From Aurifilum marmelostoma (taxonomy: Eukaryota > Ascomycota > Sordariomycetes > Diaporthales > Cryphonectriaceae): DNA of 64,000 nt. The notes below the pieces were generated by a model. The model was not told the DNA's origin. It searched no databases and saw only the letters and a list, made by a program, of their open reading frames with translations. Where the stretch lies: positions 1,178,001 to 1,242,000 of the forward strand of contig JAMXSV010000017.1 of NCBI GenBank assembly GCA_027559495.1, written 5' to 3'. Positions 33,101 to 46,100 of the stretch are shown one piece after another (within the stretch, counting starts at the first letter, position 1; each line of letters starts with the position of its first letter). The translations under genes and the position numbers were made by a program.

Positions 33101-36100
33101 CGCTCCTCAATGCCCTGGAGTACCTGGGCAGACCTCGTTCTGATCTCGCTCTGATCGTTGCCAAGGGTGAAAAGGCAAAGGCCAAGGAGTTTCCAGTAGG
33201 GTGAGGGAAAGTCTTTGTAATCCAGGAGGACTTCTGTGACCACGGTAAAGTAGCTCTCAAGTACCTTGGGGACATCGGTCAGGTAGCACCTAGAGACGCA
33301 GTGTTCCAAGAGGTAAGGGAACTCCTGGTTGTAAACAATCACGTTCTTCAGGGCACGTCTTCCAATCAGCTTCGCCCGGTCATTCCCAGTGCTGAAAATG
33401 TTCTCAATCCAGGCAAGCATTCGACGAACGTCAAACTGCAAGACGGCACCACTTTCGGTTGTGACACTGACCGGGCCCGCACAGAGGGCAGCCATGGCAC
33501 TCAGGGCCGCTTGCCTTAGGTTGCGTTTCTCGATCTCCATCGCTGCTGATGTTGTGTTTCTCTCGCCCATGGCTTGCTGATTCATCACGGAGCGAGCCAT
33601 CGTGTCTTGTCTCTTGGCGAGGTGAGACTGATTGGGGGAAAATCCGCACCATTCTTCCATCAGAGCGAATGAGGACTTGCGAGCTTCAAAGGAGACCCAT
33701 CTCGACGGGTCGGCAGTTGTGTTGAGCCCTTCAAACAGCTCCTCCATCAGGCCGCAGTAATGCCGGCGCAGCTTCTGAAAATCCCAGTCCATTTGGACGT
33801 TTTCGTCCATGAGAAATATCTTCAAGTCTTTGGCATACGTGACGATATTATTAACTAGCCAGTCGTCCTGGTTCGCCTCGGGCTCTTTCAGAAAGTGCGC
33901 GGTAAGCTTGTACACATGCGTGATCTCAGTCCTCAACAGATCCAATCTGCGGTTCCGACGAGGACTGCTGGTCGCCCGCTGGTGAATGCGAGCTCTGGCC
34001 TCATCATTGCAGCGGGTAGTGTGTCCCTGGAGCTCCTCAAGCAACGTGCGGAAGACGTGGATGTTTATCGAGCCCATTGCAGTGACCACGGCCTCCCTGA
34101 CAGACACAGAGGAGACAGAGAGGAGAGGGTTGAGGTATTTAAACAAGGTCCGTGCCGAGAGGATCTTATCAGTTGAGACAACAAACGACCCGTTGTGAAG
34201 GTGCGAATCGGCGTAAAAGGGATCGGCGCGTGGGTTCTCAGGATCCGCCAGCGTGGTGCAGGCGAAAATCAAGAACAACTTCCACTGCTCGACCAAGACA
34301 TCTGGTTGCGTTGTAGGTGTGCGTCCCACGAATCGTCCACTGCCAGGATCGGACCCGTAATACAAGCCCCTGGAAGGTTCCGAAAGCAGCGTGATTGTTT
34401 TGTACATCTGGAGAATGCGGTTGCAGACCAAATGACGCCCGATTGTGACCGTGGTCCGACATTGTTTGTAAGCAAGACGGATGAGGTTGGGAAACAACTG
34501 AAACCACAAGGTTGTGTCGTAGGAGGCGTCGCTTGTGCAAAGCTCGATCAGCGCGCCCTGGTTATTGTTGTGCTGTATGCCCCTCTGTATACGACTGCGC
34601 TCGGCTACCGACAGCTGATCATCTTTGAAGCTCATAACCTGCATAGAATCATTTTCGAGGATATCGATCAGTCTCAAGGTGTCTTTTTCCTCGCTCGTCG
34701 ACTTGCCGAGCGCCGTATCAAATTCTGTAATCAACCGCAAGACGGTAATGGCGTAGTAACGGACGGTCCGAGTTTGGGAGCAGAGGAAGAACAGGCCATG
34801 TGCCTCGATCTGGCTGACGTCCTCCCATATGCCAGGCCTGCCGAGCTGCTGGAACCCCCTCTTGTCAGCTCCACTGATCTCGCCCGGCTCTGCCACGCCT
34901 CCTTGCTTGTGGCTCCGCTTGATCTCGTCAATCCAGATCTGCAGCAATTCGACGTAGAGCCTCAGGGTGTTCTCGATGTGACCCGGCCCCAGCATCCCCC
35001 CATCTGACATTGTGGCATATTTATCATCAAAATTGAAGATGAAACGAGAGAAGCCTGTAGTTACCGCCTGTGCATGAGACTGTCGTGCGATGGCTTGGAG
35101 AGATCGCGCTGAGGATTCAGCGATGTTGTACTGCAGATGAGCTGTCCCCGTGCAGAGGAGGTTGATGAGGGGATCAAACGGCGTATCTGTGGACAGGCAG
35201 CGCGGCAAAGCCTGGACAGCAACGTGAAGAAGCTCGTAGAAGGCCTGTTTCATTTCATGGGGGCTCTGATGGTCATCTCTGCGGAAGTTAAAGGTGTCTG
35301 ATATCGGGGTCTTGGGCCCAGGACTGCCGAACTTTTCGTCCAGTGTAGCCTGTCCGCCAAAGGTGTTGTCGCAGATGATGGTGATTTTGCCCAGGATTTC
35401 GCAAAACTTGTTGTAATACTCTCGCACGGCATCACTCAGCTTGTGGCTGATGACGGGGCCTGTCGAGCCCCCCGTGTCAGAGAACGCCGCATGCGCACCC
35501 GCTGGGTGACCGATCGTAGGTGATGCGATAATCGGTGATATAGGCATGCGGTCCGGCGATGGCGGCGGAGAAGGGTAATAGAGCGGAAACGGGGGCAGCC
35601 CTCATCTCCCTTTTCCAGATCCGAGATGACGGCTAGAAAAGCCCTGATGCCAATCACCATCTTGTCCGGATCCAGATTGTCGACCCTCAGGTCCTTGCCA
35701 GACTTGAACTGGTCAGCATTGACGAGGGGGAAGATGATGTTCTTGAAACAGTACTCTGGCTGCTTGAAGCCGATGATCCTGATGATCTGTATCAGAGGTT
35801 CTGACACCAGAGGATCACTGGCGAGGATGGATCGCCTTGTTGGAGGGATGATAAGCTTGACGACCTCGTCGAGTTTCCTTGATATCCCGGCACTGCTGTC
35901 GACCGTGCGCATCAAATACGTCCAGACGAGCCGCGAGAGAACCTGCAAGCAGATCGGCTTGGAATAACGGTCCCTGAACTTCGTTTGCAAGGGGTATACC
36001 AGCTGCAGCCACTGCTGTCCAAAGGTTTCTGGATTCGAGACGCAAAGCAGAGTTGCTGTCAGCGGAAACGCAAAAGTCCAGTGGCGCGGCTTGACGAATA

Positions 36101-37974
36101 TCTGCGCAAGCCGTGGACTGACGTGCCCAAGGACTTCTGCCCACTTCGGGTTGTTCAAATCACTGTTGCTCGCCTTCGCGGCGATGGGGAGCAGGAGCAT
36201 CTCCAGCATCTGACAAAACGCCGACTTGACCTTCTGCCCATGTGACCGGGCAAACAGCTTGCCTAGCGCGACCATAAAGTTGCACGTCCGGTCCCATGCC
36301 TCAGGAGGGCTTAACCTCAGCCTCAGGTGTTTCATACCGCCCAGGACGAGCTCGATCTTGCCTTCGGTGGCATCGCGGTTCGCTGAAATCGGGCTCTTCA
36401 GAACACCATGCTCCTGGAGTGAACGGTCGAGATCGGCGATGAAACGTTCAGCAACACTGTCGAAATTGATCTCGCTCATGACGCCCAACAGCTGTGCAAA
36501 GAGATTCCAGTTTGCCAGTTTCAAGGGAGAAAGCATCAGCTGCTCCGTGTCCGCGATCTTCAGCTGGCTGAAGATTATGCCCTCGAGCTTATCCTCCATC
36601 TCGGGCGTGATGGAAGCCAATGTGCTCTGACGTATTACTTCGAGCAGCACTCGGCACAAGATATAGATCGACACCAGAGACCGGCGTTCAGCCTGGGCGA
36701 CGTACTCCTGCTTTGATGCAAAAGACTGCCCGTTGATCTGGAAATGTTCTCCTACCCCGTTGGGCTGCACGGGCTCGGTATTTCTCCTCTGCAGAGAGGC
36801 GCCAGGGTGAGGCATCTGGCCTTTGGACGCCAAGCGGGCCTCGTTGGCCGCGTCGCTCTTGCTTTTCCTCCAGAGCATCATGGAATCGATAAGTGCCTTG
36901 GGCTTGAGGCTCGCGATGTGACCTAGTGCAGAGATACTCTGATCGAAAGCTGGGTCCACGCCTGGACCACATATCTGCTCGATCTGCGGCTCGGGGTCGA
37001 AGGGCACGGTGATGGAGTCGTTCAACTTTTCCTCTGCCTGCGCAATGAACTGTATCCAGACTTAGCATGTGCCCTGTCACAGATCACCAGAGCCGTAGCA
37101 CCACCAGCACTGTTATGAATGTCATCAGCACCACCACCACCACCTACCGAGGTGAATAGAACATGTAAAGCATACTCCCCCACGGTCTTCTGATCGTCCT
37201 TGTGATGTCTCGAATGGGAATGGTGATGCGAATGGTCGCGCCTCCGACCGCTATGTATGCGCTCCAGTTTCCGGCTATTAGTGCTCGCCTCCGTCGCAGA
37301 CGAGGTCCTCTCGGGCAGCTGACCCGGGCCCAAGGTCGTACCCAGCGTCGTACCTGACATGGCTGTAGGCGGGCGCGACGCCGGAGCACTATCAGGATCA
37401 CCGCGACTGTAGGGATGCATTTCGGCCCGTTCCGGGGTCAGCCCAGCTCCAGCAGCAGCAATGATCTCTGGGCTCAGCGGGTTGGACGAGGTACTGGCGT
37501 GGCTCCCATTCCTCGAGTGTTGTATGCCATGCACGATAGATGTCTGTCTGTGGTGGCCATAAGAAGAAGCAGCCTTTAGGTCGATGGTCCGCTCAAAGAT
37601 GGCCCCGGCAGCCGTGCGAGGCGCTGCCGTACCCAGGCGCGAAGGCGAGTGGGACTGCGACGAGGGTTTCGCGACAAGCCCGCCGGACTGTAGTGCCTCC
37701 AAGGACGAGTCTCTCGAGTGTGCAATGCGCCGTGCTGTCTGTGAATCCAGCTCTCCTACCCGTACCGTCCTGTCCCAGTCCTCTTCCTCCTCGTGGATTG
37801 GCGACCGGGGCGAAAACTTCAAGGCGTCGTAGGCATGATCGGGCAGCGTCGAGGAGGGAGCTGCGTGTGGGAAGGGTTCACGTCAGCAATGCGACAGGTC
37901 TAATGGCATACTGATTTCAGAGAGCCAGGGGGTTTGCAGGCTGGGCGACTTCCGACTGGTGATGGGACGACTGG
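30118..37974 (-). CDS. TAO3: Cell morphogenesis protein TAO3/PAG1 (Furry/Mor2 family), one-base frameshift
   Basis: Exons found, in transcript order: 37974-37912, 37860-37148, and 37049-30118, about 2570 residues. The first visible exon starts mid-protein after a CTTTCAG acceptor, so one short 5' exon with the ATG, near 38000-38210, is missing from my model. Introns are 51 nt and 98 nt. The N-terminal 200 residues are low-complexity with a His/Ser run; then begins the HEAT-like repeat scaffold (EYALHVLFTS/FIAQAEEKL across the splice) through MOR2-PAG1 N, middle and C regions. Near 35591-35601 the frame shifts; one added base gives an exon of 2311 whole codons. The protein scaffolds NDR kinase signalling (RAM/MOR pathway) at growth sites and sets polarity. 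Confidence 0.88.
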
Positions 37975-40951
37975 CTGAAAGGGGAATGGGGGATAGGAGC
38001 AACAATCTGAGGATGGTAAAAGGGAGGGGGGGGGGTAAGTAGGCAGTAGACGGTGAGGTAGCCAAACGCGACAAGTCCCCCCTCTTTCTCTCGGCCTTGT
38101 GAAACAACAGATGAGGCTCGATCCAGAGGGCACAAAGACAGGCTCCACCACCCTGGTCAAAACCACAGGACATAATGCCCTGCACCTGTCCATAGAAAGT
38201 GTGTGGCATGTGTCCTGGTGGGATATGCCGACGAATGGGTGTTTCATCCCCAGAAAAAGCACAGAAGCGACGACCTGGGCTTACCCATTTTGTACCCTCA
38301 AGTAGCAGCAGCCCTCTGCTACACTATCGAGACGAAGCACAACACCCCATGACAGGGCGTCCGATCCGTCCGAGTGGATCAGGTCGAAGAGAGCGATGCA
38401 GGTGGCCGGATTCCAACAAGATGGGCCCTAATTGCCCCTATCTCCTCCTTGCCTCGCACGCAATCAAGGCTGTCGTATCACCCAGATGCGTGCGTCGTCG
38501 CGTTGGCGCTTACAGCTGGAAGAGAAAGAGAGAGAAGGACGAGACGCCAGTGGTGAAGTAGGTAGGGTAGGTCCGTGACCGTCAGGCACTATGTCACACT
38601 GATGCGGCCCACCCTGACCCATTAGCAGCATCGAATTGGGGTCATCAATGAACAGCAGGCAAGCCCAGCCAGAACAGACCAGTAAGGTTTCCAGGGCCCT
38701 TCCTCAGGGGTTCTCAAGGGTCTTGGAACAGGAGAGCTGCGATGGCGCCTCGATGTGGCAAGCTGAGAAGTGTCGATAATTCCAGTTATGGCGATTTGGT
38801 AGCAGGCTTCGCCCCTCGAAAGGAGAGACAAGAGCTTCAAACGGGGTCGCGGGGAAGGAGGGTCGCCAGATGAGGGTTTGCAAAAGCTTTCTAACGGGTA
38901 GTATCATCCCTACCCAACCACTCCAACCTCTGTTATTTCTGGTAAAGGTAGGTCAAGGGCAAACCCGCCTAAGCCTTTCTAGATAGGCATATGCAAGGAA
39001 CCCGACCAATCGGCAATGGGACGACCCCAGGGCTTCCAAGAGGCAACCCCACCTTTCCAGGGCCCCCAAGTGTCAATGTTTTGAGACAGGTGAGCTTGAT
39101 TACAGAACCAATGCCAGAATAAAGTAGCGCCGGCGGGTCAACTATCACTCGATCGCCACGCCGTGTGATATGCTTTCCGCCTGTCTATGACCGGAACAGC
39201 ACGTACAAAATGGTGTTTGGCAAGGCATCTCTGCTGTGGGTTTGATCGACCGTGATGGCAGCTAGGCCCACTGTGGGATTTAATCAGGAAGCGCTGCATG
39301 CAGTGTTCAGCGGATAGGCCCCGTATAAAGGGAAGATGTTGACTACCGGTCAACCCAAACGATAAATGCCCAGTAGGGACAGCTTCCGATCTCTTGGGAG
39401 ACCCGAGAGACGGCTCCTGGCTGGTATGTAGATTGGCCGCCAGGCCGCATCCCCACAATTCTTAGAGTCGGCATTCGCGGAGCACGTGCAGCGCATCAGC
39501 CACACGGAAAGCAGATGCGATATTGCCATGGTACTTATTTTAGGCGGGATTATCAGGAGGGGCTGTAGGTGCGGTGCTCGCGTTCGCATTCAACGACAAC
39601 GCCGTTGCCCCATGCGTTCGCATACGGACTTTTGAGCTTAGCCTACTTATCTTCTCGTCTCCGGCTCGCTCCTCTGGAAGGCGACTCGGGTCCGTCATTC
39701 CTTGCCTCCGCGCGCAAATGCCATAAAATAATAAATTAAGATTGGGCGACGAAAAAGGGGCTCATATCGCGAGGTCTTCCTTGGGCGCAGCATGTGAATA
39801 TGTCAGCTAGGCATGTGTCTACCGGGTAATCATGGCCATGACCGCTGCCAGCGTACCCAGTCGAGCGTCCATGCAGGAAGAAAAATTCTACTTGAAAGGC
39901 CTAACAAAGCCTTCACCTAATTTCCTGTTCCAAAGTCATGACACTATAATAATACAGGACAAAGAAAAGGCCAAAATAGGTCATAGACTCCACTGAATAT
40001 AGCAGAACAATCTCAGGGACTTGGGTGGAATGATAGCATTGTTGACGGAGAATTCCCTCGACTACAGGAATCAACGTGTGTATCCGGATTTGGTAGAGAG
40101 GAAGAGAAGAGGGAAGGAGAAAAAAAAAGAGGTCTCACCAACACGCGGCTCAGACCACTACGGCCCAGCGCTACCCGAGCCTTCGGTCCCCTAAGAACTA
40201 CCGCCGCCAAACGGAGCATCAACTGTGCTATGACTACTGCGTATTCGTAGCACCAGAGCACGTACTGTGGGTATGCGCAGCGGTGGCCATTGCATTATGC
40301 CTGCTTGGCGCAAGTCGTTGGCGAAAGTGGAACAAAGTTGAGCCAGGGCAAACCGGAATGCACGCAAGACCCCGAGCCGTTATCGCTCCGGATCTTATCG
40401 ACTGATTCCCAACTCCTTCGAATCGGGCGCCACGTCGTTGACTTTCTTGCTTCCAAATTAGTAGCCTTTTCCGTACCAACCTGTTCCCCTTTCCTTCCTT
40501 CACCCTCACTCCTTTCTACACCTCTTAAAAACCGGCTGTGGTGTCTTTGCTACGGCCTGGTTGACTGTTTGTTTTCCACCTGCAACAAGGCTGTCTCTTG
40601 TCAGCTCTGTCTAAACTTGTTCTCTCCGAAAAAGCCCGCGAGCCCCAACTTTGGAAATCCGCAGGAAGACGGCAAGAAAGAAAGTAAAAGAGGTAAGATA
40701 TCGCCTGCTTTCTCTGACTTTGTCCTGCCTCGCCGACCTTCTCAATACAGTTCGCGGCAGCGCCAGAGCATATCCTTTCTTGCTTTCTTATATTTGTCGC
40801 GGGCGCCGGAACCCCGAGTCCGTCTGCCCATCACTTGGTTTTTACAGCTCTCGCTAACACAGATAGGCCTCCTCGCAGTATCTCTGATATATCTTGACGA
40901 CCAACCACTCGCTCGCTCGCGCGCGTGCTCTCCTTAGCACCCATCGCCACT
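37975..40951. other. Divergent intergenic region of TAO3 and P450 reductase, with leader sequences
   Basis: About 3 kb that should hold the missing first TAO3 exon near the left end and the promoter and leader of the reductase at the right. A run of G lies at about 38026-38035. A poly-purine tract occurs near 40090-40130. Small open frames in the middle have no recognisable domain. Confidence 0.45.
40693..40750 (+). other. Candidate leader intron of P450 reductase
   Basis: A GTAAGA donor, a CTCTGACTT branch-like site and an AATACAG acceptor define a 58-nt intron about 200 bases before the ATG at 40952. The region upstream looks like transcribed leader. Confidence 0.5.
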
Positions 40952-43163
40952 ATGGCAGAACTAGACACTCTGGACATCCTAGTCCTGGGGGTGATCCTCC
41001 TCGGCACCCTTGCGTACTTCACCAAGGGCAAGCTGTGGGCCGTCGCAAAGGATCCCTATGCGACCTCCTTTGCCAACGGGAGCGCGGCCAAGGCCGGGAA
41101 GACCAGGAACATCTTGGAGAAACTAGAAGAGAGTGGCAAGAACTGCGTCATCTTCTATGGATCTCAGACCGGAACCGCTGAGGACTACGCCTCGAGACTC
41201 GCAAAGGAGGGCAAGAGCAGGTTCGGTCTGGAAACTATGGTGGCCGACCTCGAGGACTACGACTTTGACAACCTCGACGCCATCCCCAGCGACAAGGTCG
41301 TCATGTTCGTCCTTGCGACCTACGGCGAGGGCGAGCCCACGGACAACGCCGTTGACTTCTACGAGTTCCTCACCGGCGAGGACGTGCAATTCTCCGAGGG
41401 CAAGGAGCCTGCACTGGAAAACCTTAACTACGTCGCATTCGGTCTCGGCAACAACACCTATGAGCACTACAACTCCATGGTTCGCAATGTGAACAAGGCT
41501 CTCGAGAAGCTCGGCGCGCACAGGATCGGAGAGGCCGGCGAGGGTGACGATGGTGCCGGCACCATGGAAGAGGACTTTTTGGCCTGGAAAGAGCCCATGT
41601 GGACCGCGCTGTCCCAGAAGATGGGCCTGGAAGAACGCGAGGCTGTCTACGAGCCCATCTTCGGCATTACCGAGCGCGAGGGTCTCACAAAGGACTCGCA
41701 CGAGGTCTACGTTGGAGAGCCGAACAAGATGCACCTCGAGGGCACCGCCAAGGGTCCCTTCAACGCGCACAACCCTTACATCGCCCCCATCGCCGAGTCC
41801 TACGAGCTGTTTTCTGTCAAGGGTCGCAACTGTCTGCACATGGAGGTCGACATCAGTGGCTCCAACCTGAGCTACCAGACCGGCGATCACATCGCCGTGT
41901 GGCCCACCAACCCTGGCGCAGAGGTCGATCGCCTCTTGACCGTCCTCGGCCTCTCTGACAAGCGCGACACTGTCATCAGCGTCAAGGCGCTGGAGCCCAC
42001 CGCCAAGGTGCCCTTCCCCACGCCCACGACCTTCGATGCTATTCTTCGCTACCACATGGAGATCAACGCCCCCGTCTCGCGTCAGTTCCTGGACACCCTC
42101 AAGGCCTTCGCCCCGGACGACGAGTCAAAGGACGAGATGACAAAGCTCGGCGGTGACAAGGACTACTTCTATGCCAAGGTCAGCACGCAGAACCTCAACA
42201 TCGCTCGCGTGCTGGAGCGTGTGGCCAAGGGCAAGCAGTGGACTGGTATCCCCTTCTCGGCTTTCATCGAAGGTCTCAACAAGCTGCAGCCTCGCTACTA
42301 CTCTATCTCCTCGTCCTCGCTGGTCCAGCCCAAGAAGATCTCCATCACTGCCGTTGTCGAGGTGCAGGAGCTCCCCGGCCGAGAGGACCCGTTCCGCGGT
42401 ATCGCCACCAACTACCTCCTGGCCCTGAAGCAGAAGCAGAACGGCGAACCCAACCCCGAGCCGTTCGGACAGTCGTACGAGCTCCATGGTCCTCGCAACA
42501 AGTACGATGGCATTCACGTTCCGGTCCACGTCCGCCACTCCAACTTCAAGCTCCCCCTCTGATCCTTCCAAGCCTATCATCATGATCGGACCCGGTACTG
42601 GCGTCGCTCCCTTCCGTGGTTTCGTGCAGGAGAGGGCCAAGGAGGTGGAAAATGGTGCCGAAATCGGCAAGACGATTCTCTTCTTTGGTTGTCGGAAGCG
42701 AACTGAGGACTTCATGTATGAGTCCGAGTGGGAGGTAAGTCGCCCTCAGGACTCCCAGCATTGATTTCTCACGCTAACTGAACCCCCCAACAGCAACGTA
42801 AGCAGATCATGGGCGACAAGTTCGAGATGCACTGCGCATTCTCGAGAGAGGGCCCCAACAAGGTCTACGTGCAGCACCTGCTCAAGCAACAGGGCAAGAT
42901 CATCAACGACCTCCTGGAGCAGAAGGCATACATCTACGTGTGCGGTGATGCCGCCAACATGGCTCGTGAAGTCCATGCTGTCCTGGTCCAGATCATTGCT
43001 GAACACAGAGGCAAGTCGGAGGCCAAGGCAGAGGAGATTGTCAAGAACATGAGGGCTGCCAACCAGTACCAGGTACGTGTCCACCAGAGAGACATCCCTC
43101 GCCACCCCCCACCCCCGGTCACATGCTGATAAATTGCATTTATAGGAGGACGTCTGGTCATAG
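40952..43163 (+). CDS. NADPH-cytochrome P450 reductase, one-base frameshift in the sequence
   Basis: Exons 40952-42734, 42794-43072 and 43146-43163. The N-terminal anchor is LDILVLGVILLGTLAYF (about residues 6-22). The FMN domain shows YGSQTGTAEDYASRLAKEGK, ATYGEGEPTDNA and FGLGNNTYEHYNSM; the FAD part has PRYYSISSSSLV; the NADPH part has GPGTGVAPFRGFVQER and YVCGDAANMAREV; the end is YQEDVWS, rebuilt across the last intron. Within exon 1 the frame breaks at the five-C run 42553-42557: with one C fewer the exon is exactly 594 codons and the total 692 residues, the normal size. The enzyme, in the ER membrane, feeds electrons to P450s such as CYP51 and CYP61 in ergosterol synthesis. It starts at 40952 because the longer frame begins with GTG. 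Confidence 0.93.
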
Positions 43164-46100
43164 ACGGAATGTTTTCGTTCCCTGATTCTTATCTGCAGCC
43201 ATGCGAAAGAGAGTTCGTGCAGACACCACAGCGAGACGTTTTGCGTGCATGGAAAGGGAGATGGTCAATTTCATTTTGGATTACAGGAGTCTTGGCGGGC
43301 AATGGTGTGCTGCTCTTGAGAGGTTTCATTAGAAGGGACATTCATCCATTTCTGGTCGGGGCTTTGCCCAACATACTGCAGTACAATGTTTATACCAGGT
43401 AGGTTCGTTGTTACCGCGCGGCCTATCTACGTACGGGGGACAGAGATATTTGTCGAGGACATTTAGACGTTGTATCATGAATCATAGCCAGTAACAGGTG
43501 TCCTCCTCCAGCCAGCCCAAGCAGCAATGGTCGGGATTAAAAGGTCTCCGTGGCTGTTCATTGTTCTATGTACTTAAAGCACGGCACTTAACCCGTGAGC
43601 TAGATCCTAGTCTTCGGAATGGGCCCCCTTCAGATAACTTCCGGTTTGACAGGCAGCACATCTATGATTCGTTATAGCTCGCTGGGTGAGGGAAGAGCAG
43701 ATGAGATCAAATTGTATGTTTTAAGAAATACAACCCTAAAGAAAGAAAGGGGGAGAAGAGAGAGGAAGAGACAGATAGAATGGGGAAACCTTGCCCTTGC
43801 GCTCTCAGCCCTCTTCTCGTTCACTTCATTTTGCATCTGAGACTTGATGCCCTGTCTAGTTTCATTTCCAGCTCGGGAGTTTACTTAGCACCCAGACACT
43901 CACTCGCAAGCTTTTTGGGATTAGCCGTGAGCTAAATGCACTTCCCTATTTGAGACATCGGGTATCGTGTATGGAGGTTTGTCCCGGGGGGAGGGAAAAA
44001 TAATTTTATCGTCTTACAGCAGAACGAAGGCAAGGGAGGATTGCGTATCCATCGTTCTTCACATCCTATAGCAAGCTGGGAGCCCAATTCTCACTACCCC
44101 GGGGCTGAAGGATTCGGGCCGGGGTTCTGAGAACAAGGGAGCTCCGCCGAGTTTCTTCTGCCCGGTTAACCATGTCAGGAACACGACCATGTCGTCAACC
44201 ATTCATCTGCAGTGTCCTCCAATGATCTCTCCCTCCGGCCGCGCCACCCTCCTTCCCCCGCCCCCGAGAGGCCGGGAAAGAGAGGTCGTTCTGCCGCTGC
44301 GCCTGCCCACAATTCCAAGGATGTACCGTCTCAGAACGAATGGGGGCATAGTTGCTATTCCCTCTCCTATCCCACGGATAGGGTGTCGACCGGCCGGGTC
44401 TGCAAGTGCAGGTACGGGAAAGGGTGATTTGAGACGTGATGTCTGTCTGCGCAAGACATTTGATCGCAACTGGGTGCTCGTCCATTTGACGGAATGATTC
44501 GCCATCTTGTGACGAGGTAACCTGTCGGGTCAGATTCGCGACCTCGCCTCATTAGCTGGGGACTAGACCAGACCACAAAGGTCTTCGAAATTTGCCAGGC
44601 TGAGAGATCGTCCCCCAGGCTCCGAGCGGAGCAGCTGGGCAAGACACCTCAAGCCACTCGGAGACGCATGTCTGAGACAACCATCCCGAGATGCACGAGG
44701 CAAGATCTTGTGCAGGGCTATTTCAAGCCTCACACGCAGTCTACCTGTGCGTGGACCTCGCCGCTGGCGCTGGGGTTCAGGGTCCCCCTTGGCAGTCAGG
44801 GCACACTCCTTCAGACCGACAAGTCGCCTATCGAGTTCTATGAAGCCACACCGGACGCCTCAGGGTGCTATTGGGTCCTGGGCTGCAGCACGTCGATGTC
44901 AGAGGTGGTGGTTTCTGCTCTTTTGTCGTGCTGTTACCTCCTGCCGCGCTCGTGCCGGCAGAGGTCCGTGGGCTTTTGTCATGAAGCCACACGCCTTTCT
45001 TTTTCTTTTTTCTTTTTTCCCTGCATCCCGTCTACAAGGCCCGAGTGGATGGACTAGAGTGCGAGACGGGTCTCTGCTGGACCAAGAAGAACGCGTGCTC
45101 GTGGCTCGCCCTGCCTCTCTAGGACGGGGATGTACGTGAGAGGCGCTCTTGACCGCTTGTGTGTGTTTGTATGTGTGTGTATGTGTGTATGTGCAATCAC
45201 CCATAAAGGTCTGTTTCTCCTTCAATTTAATCGCTTCATTTATGTTCCAGTCTTTGTCGACAGTCGGAGGTCTTCGACGGAAATCGCAAATGAGTATTGT
45301 TATGAGATCACCATCCCTGCCTTGTCGTCTTCACTCTTCATTTTGTTTCCCTCGGCTGCATTCTTAGAGTACTGAAGTTCGCCCAGGGTTCGGCAGGGAT
45401 ATCAGTCTTGGTCCGTCGGTCACGGGGTCGACATCGACGTCTTCCGCAGGCACCCGTCATTTGGTTGCAGTTCTTCTGTTGTAGGATTGCTCGACTTGTG
45501 GAAGGAGCCTCAGTCCCAGGTAACAAATAGGCTGGATTAGGTTGAAAGCCCTCTGCCAATTCGGGGATTGTTGGGGTGCAGGGACACACAGGCAGCACGA
45601 GAGGAAAGAGCTGTTCGGGATCTAGGAGGAACCACCAACACAGTGTTCGTGGTGGCTCAAGCCCTCCAGGTATGTTGTCGGTGTGAGGAAGGCTGTATTT
45701 TTCTTGCTCAAGTTCACCCAAAAACCGTATCTGACATCCGTCACCATCCTCCAGAGCTGTAGAAGGAGAAAAGGGAGTGGAACATCATCATCACAGGTGT
45801 TGATCGTCTCTGTCTGGGCTGAAGGGTCTCAATGAGGAGATAATAGCAGCTTGGAGGCGAAAGAGACTGTCTGTGACCAGTCTGGTCAGACTTTGTTTGC
45901 CGTGCCAGGCATCTGGTCCAGTGGTGGTCTTGAGAGTTGTAGGTGCAAGTGCAATTGCCAGCTGCCAGCTGCCAGCGCCTTCAACTGGGAGCCAGCCAAC
46001 CTCGTCCCTTCCTGCACAGCCTCTGTTCTACACCTCCAGGTAGCTGCTCTTTCTTTGAGCTCGCCGCCTCCTTCTTCCAGCTGCCATCTCGACCTTACTG

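Noticed and set aside
41123..42055. Long minus-strand open frame opposite the P450 reductase
   Set aside because: It is antisense to a clearly conserved gene, has no recognisable domain, and results from the GC-rich codon use of the reductase.
22821..42557. Programmed ribosomal frameshifting in the three broken genes
   Set aside because: The sites share no slippery heptamer, need shifts in different directions, and sit in genes not known for it; base-call errors beside homopolymers explain all three.
40952..43163. Secondary-metabolite gene cluster around the P450 reductase and fungal regulators
   Set aside because: No polyketide synthase, peptide synthetase, terpene cyclase or P450 lies in the window, and the neighbours are housekeeping genes.
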